The translations under genes were made by a program, and so were the position numbers. 7,297 bases of DNA from the NCBI GenBank assembly GCA_902796705.1, contig CADBQF010000133.1, forward strand, positions 1 through 7,297. The letters are read 5' to 3'. The stretch comes from Ruminococcus flavefaciens. Lineage in GTDB: Bacteria; Bacillota; Clostridia; Oscillospirales; Ruminococcaceae. Of the stretch, positions 5,789-7,297 are shown piece after piece (position 1 is the first letter of the stretch; each line of letters starts with the position of its first letter). The notes beneath the pieces were generated by a model. It was not told the DNA's origin and made no database searches. It saw only the letters and a program-made list of their open reading frames with translations.

Positions 5789-7297
5789 TTATAATGTTGA
5801 AAAACTCCTCCATTCAAGGACACGCTTTTTCATTTCGTCAGTGCCGAGGACACCGTATGCAAATCCCTTGCGTACAAGTTCCGGCGGCAGATATTCGTCG
5901 TATTTCTCAAAGAGGGGAGTTTCATTGGGGTAGACGAGTTCGAGCGGATCGAAGTCTTTTTCGGCTTCCTCCGCAAGTATGGTGAAGAATTCCTCCGGTG
6001 AGACTTTCATGCGGAACTGGATAAAGTACGGACGTGAGGAGTCCATGCCTTTCAGACCGAGCCTTTCGCCGCATCTGAGTTTCAGGAATCTTTCCAGTGC
6101 AAGGAAAGCATACGTACCCAGCCACGGCATGAGACACCATGTGCTTCCGCCCAGACAGATGAGCGGAGTTTCGGCAATACCGGCATTTACCGCAGTCGAA
6201 CGAGCTTGTCTTAGGCGGTAAACGGCATTTTTCATAAGGTACGGATAGCTCTTGTCTTCGAGAAGCACCTGCTTCATTCTGCCGAGTATCTTAGTATTGA
6301 TATCGCCCGGACAGTCACCGAAATAAGCCGGTACTTTGCCTTTTATCTGCTCGCAGTAGACGAGGTGACGCTTGTGGTCAACTTCCTCCACCACCCAGAC
6401 ATGGCCGGCAATGGCGATCTTTTCGCCGGGAGGAGGCGGCATGACGATCGTACCGAGTTCCTGGCTTCCGCAGCGGACGGTGTATTCCTCGTTCTCCTGA
6501 AATACGGCATAGAATTTGAATGAATTGATGATACGTTCACCTGTTATGCCGACTATCAGACCGCCCTCGTCCGTTTTCTGGATATGGTCAATTGCGATCA
6601 GGTGGCGGAGTAGTATCTTATAGTCTTCCTGTGATATGCGGCGGAAGTACCGGAGAGTCAGGACTTTCTGAGCGAGCATGGAAGGGGAGAGTTCACCGCA
6701 TGAAGCGAGCGTACTCATCGTCTGATGATACAGCAGGCTGTAGGGATATCTGTCAAGGCGTGGAGGCTCTACCCAGCGTTCTTCGAGGTAGACCTGTATG
6801 AGAGCGATGCCCTGTATCATTTTCCACGGGATAGTTTCGGGGAGCATCGAACGTGGTTCGGGCATCTCCTCACGTATGACGAACCACATCTCCGGCGGAA
6901 GATCACGTCTTCCTGTGCGTCCCATTCTTTGCAGGAAAGACGATACCGTGAACGGTGCGTCCACCTGAAAGGCACGTTCGAGCCTGCCGATATCGATACC
7001 GAGTTCGAGAGTAGCCGTTGTTACGGTCGTCATGGAGATATCGTCGTCTTTCATGGCTTCCTCGGCTGTCTCACGGTATGCGGCGGAGAGATTTCCGTGG
7101 TGTATGAGGAATCTGTCCGGTTCTTTCTTGGCTTCGCAGTAGGAGCGGAGAGTAGTGGTGACAGCTTCGCATTCTTCTCTTGAATTCACGAATACAAGGC
7201 ATTTTTTCCCTTTTGTATGTTCAAATATATATCCGATGCCGGGATCGGAATTTTCCGGGGCGATGTCTGTTGCCTCATCAAGAGCCGGAAGAGCCTC
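5789..7297 (-). CDS. Lhr-like superfamily 2 DEAD/DEAH-type helicase, C-terminal part (5' end outside window)
   Basis: The frame is open to the right edge, so this is a partial gene of 502 visible residues plus a TAA stop. The codon at 7189-7187 is GTG inside the run CLVFVNSREE and is not the true start. What is seen is the second RecA-like domain of an SF2 helicase: motif IV VFVNSR (visible residues about 34-40), HHGNLS (about 66-71), motif V TATLELGIDIG (94-104) and motif VI QRMGRTGRR (123-131), which carries the arginine finger. Behind it come a winged-helix-like stretch (about 186-256) and a beta-rich segment (about 258-326) with the pattern FYAVF, EYTV, LGTI, IAGHVWVVEEVD, as in the Lhr-core family, then a tail with WCLMPWLGTYAF. 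Lhr-type enzymes translocate 3' to 5' on single-stranded DNA and unwind duplexes; that activity is family knowledge. The Walker A and DEAD/DEAH motifs would lie outside the window. The next gene starts 18 nt after the stop. I am sure of SF2 helicase and fairly sure of the Lhr-like subgroup. Confidence 0.9.
   Translation of the reverse strand, partial: EALPALDEATDIAPENSDPGIGYIFEHTKGKKCLVFVNSREECEAVTTTLRSYCEAKKEPDRFLIHHGNLSAAYRETAEEAMKDDDISMTTVTTATLELGIDIGRLERAFQVDAPFTVSSFLQRMGRTGRRDLPPEMWFVIREEMPEPRSMLPETIPWKMIQGIALIQVYLEERWVEPPRLDRYPYSLLYHQTMSTLASCGELSPSMLAQKVLTLRYFRRISQEDYKILLRHLIAIDHIQKTDEGGLIVGITGERIINSFKFYAVFQENEEYTVRCGSQELGTIVMPPPPGEKIAIAGHVWVVEEVDHKRHLVYCEQIKGKVPAYFGDCPGDINTKILGRMKQVLLEDKSYPYLMKNAVYRLRQARSTAVNAGIAETPLICLGGSTWCLMPWLGTYAFLALERFLKLRCGERLGLKGMDSSRPYFIQFRMKVSPEEFFTILAEEAEKDFDPLELVYPNETPLFEKYDEYLPPELVRKGFAYGVLGTDEMKKRVLEWRSFSTL

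Noticed and set aside
5788..5817. Possible internal promoter on the minus strand: TTGAAT (5817-5812), 18-base spacer, TATAAT (5793-5788).
   Set aside because: The expected start of transcription (about 5781) would remove most of the ribosome binding site of the next gene, and the match overlaps the end of the helicase gene. It is more likely chance in an AT-rich junction.
6725..7183. Plus-strand open frame of 152 codons.
   Set aside because: It is antisense to helicase motifs V and VI and is explained as a shadow of that gene.
7187..7189. GTG as a possible start of the helicase gene.
   Set aside because: The frame stays open upstream to the window edge and the codon falls within helicase motif IV (VFVNSR), so it is an internal valine.

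Overview
The window looks like a piece of a Firmicutes (Clostridia) chromosome, most likely Ruminococcus or a close relative in the Oscillospiraceae. The evidence is moderate GC by eye, an AGGAGG-type ribosome binding site, tightly packed co-directional genes, a YhaO/YhaN-type SbcD/SbcC pair of the clostridial kind, and a gene-free flank made of hairpins. The taxon is an inference from style and family resemblance, not from a marker gene.

All four genes lie on the minus strand and read right to left. From the right edge they are: (1) the C-terminal 502 residues of an Lhr-like superfamily 2 helicase whose 5' end is outside the window (7297-5789); (2) a 634-residue protein of unknown function with a long linker, a coiled coil and a conserved-looking C-terminal domain (5770-3866); (3) an SbcD/Mre11-like metallophosphoesterase of the YhaO type (3842-2781); (4) an SbcC/Rad50-like ATPase of the YhaN type with a central transmembrane hairpin (2781-220). 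The gaps are 18 nt, 23 nt and a 1-nt TGATG overlap, so the four genes are very probably one transcription unit. No convincing promoter is visible inside the window, so the main promoter should lie to the right of it.

The last 219 bases, downstream of the operon, hold no gene. They contain a simple hairpin (130-167) that may end transcription, then a long imperfect inverted repeat (1-49 against 82-130) enclosing two smaller hairpins. The whole would fold as a three-way junction, and the left arm runs to the window edge, so the element may be larger.

Functionally, genes 3 and 4 are a nuclease/ATPase pair expected to process DNA ends or structured DNA, and the ATPase carries a membrane hairpin where SbcC/Rad50 would carry a zinc hook. 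Gene 1 is expected to translocate on and unwind nucleic acid. The unknown protein sits between them and is the most likely source of new biology: a helicase, an unknown factor and a membrane-linked MRE11-RAD50-like pair could form one repair or genome-defence module. That link is inferred only from gene order.
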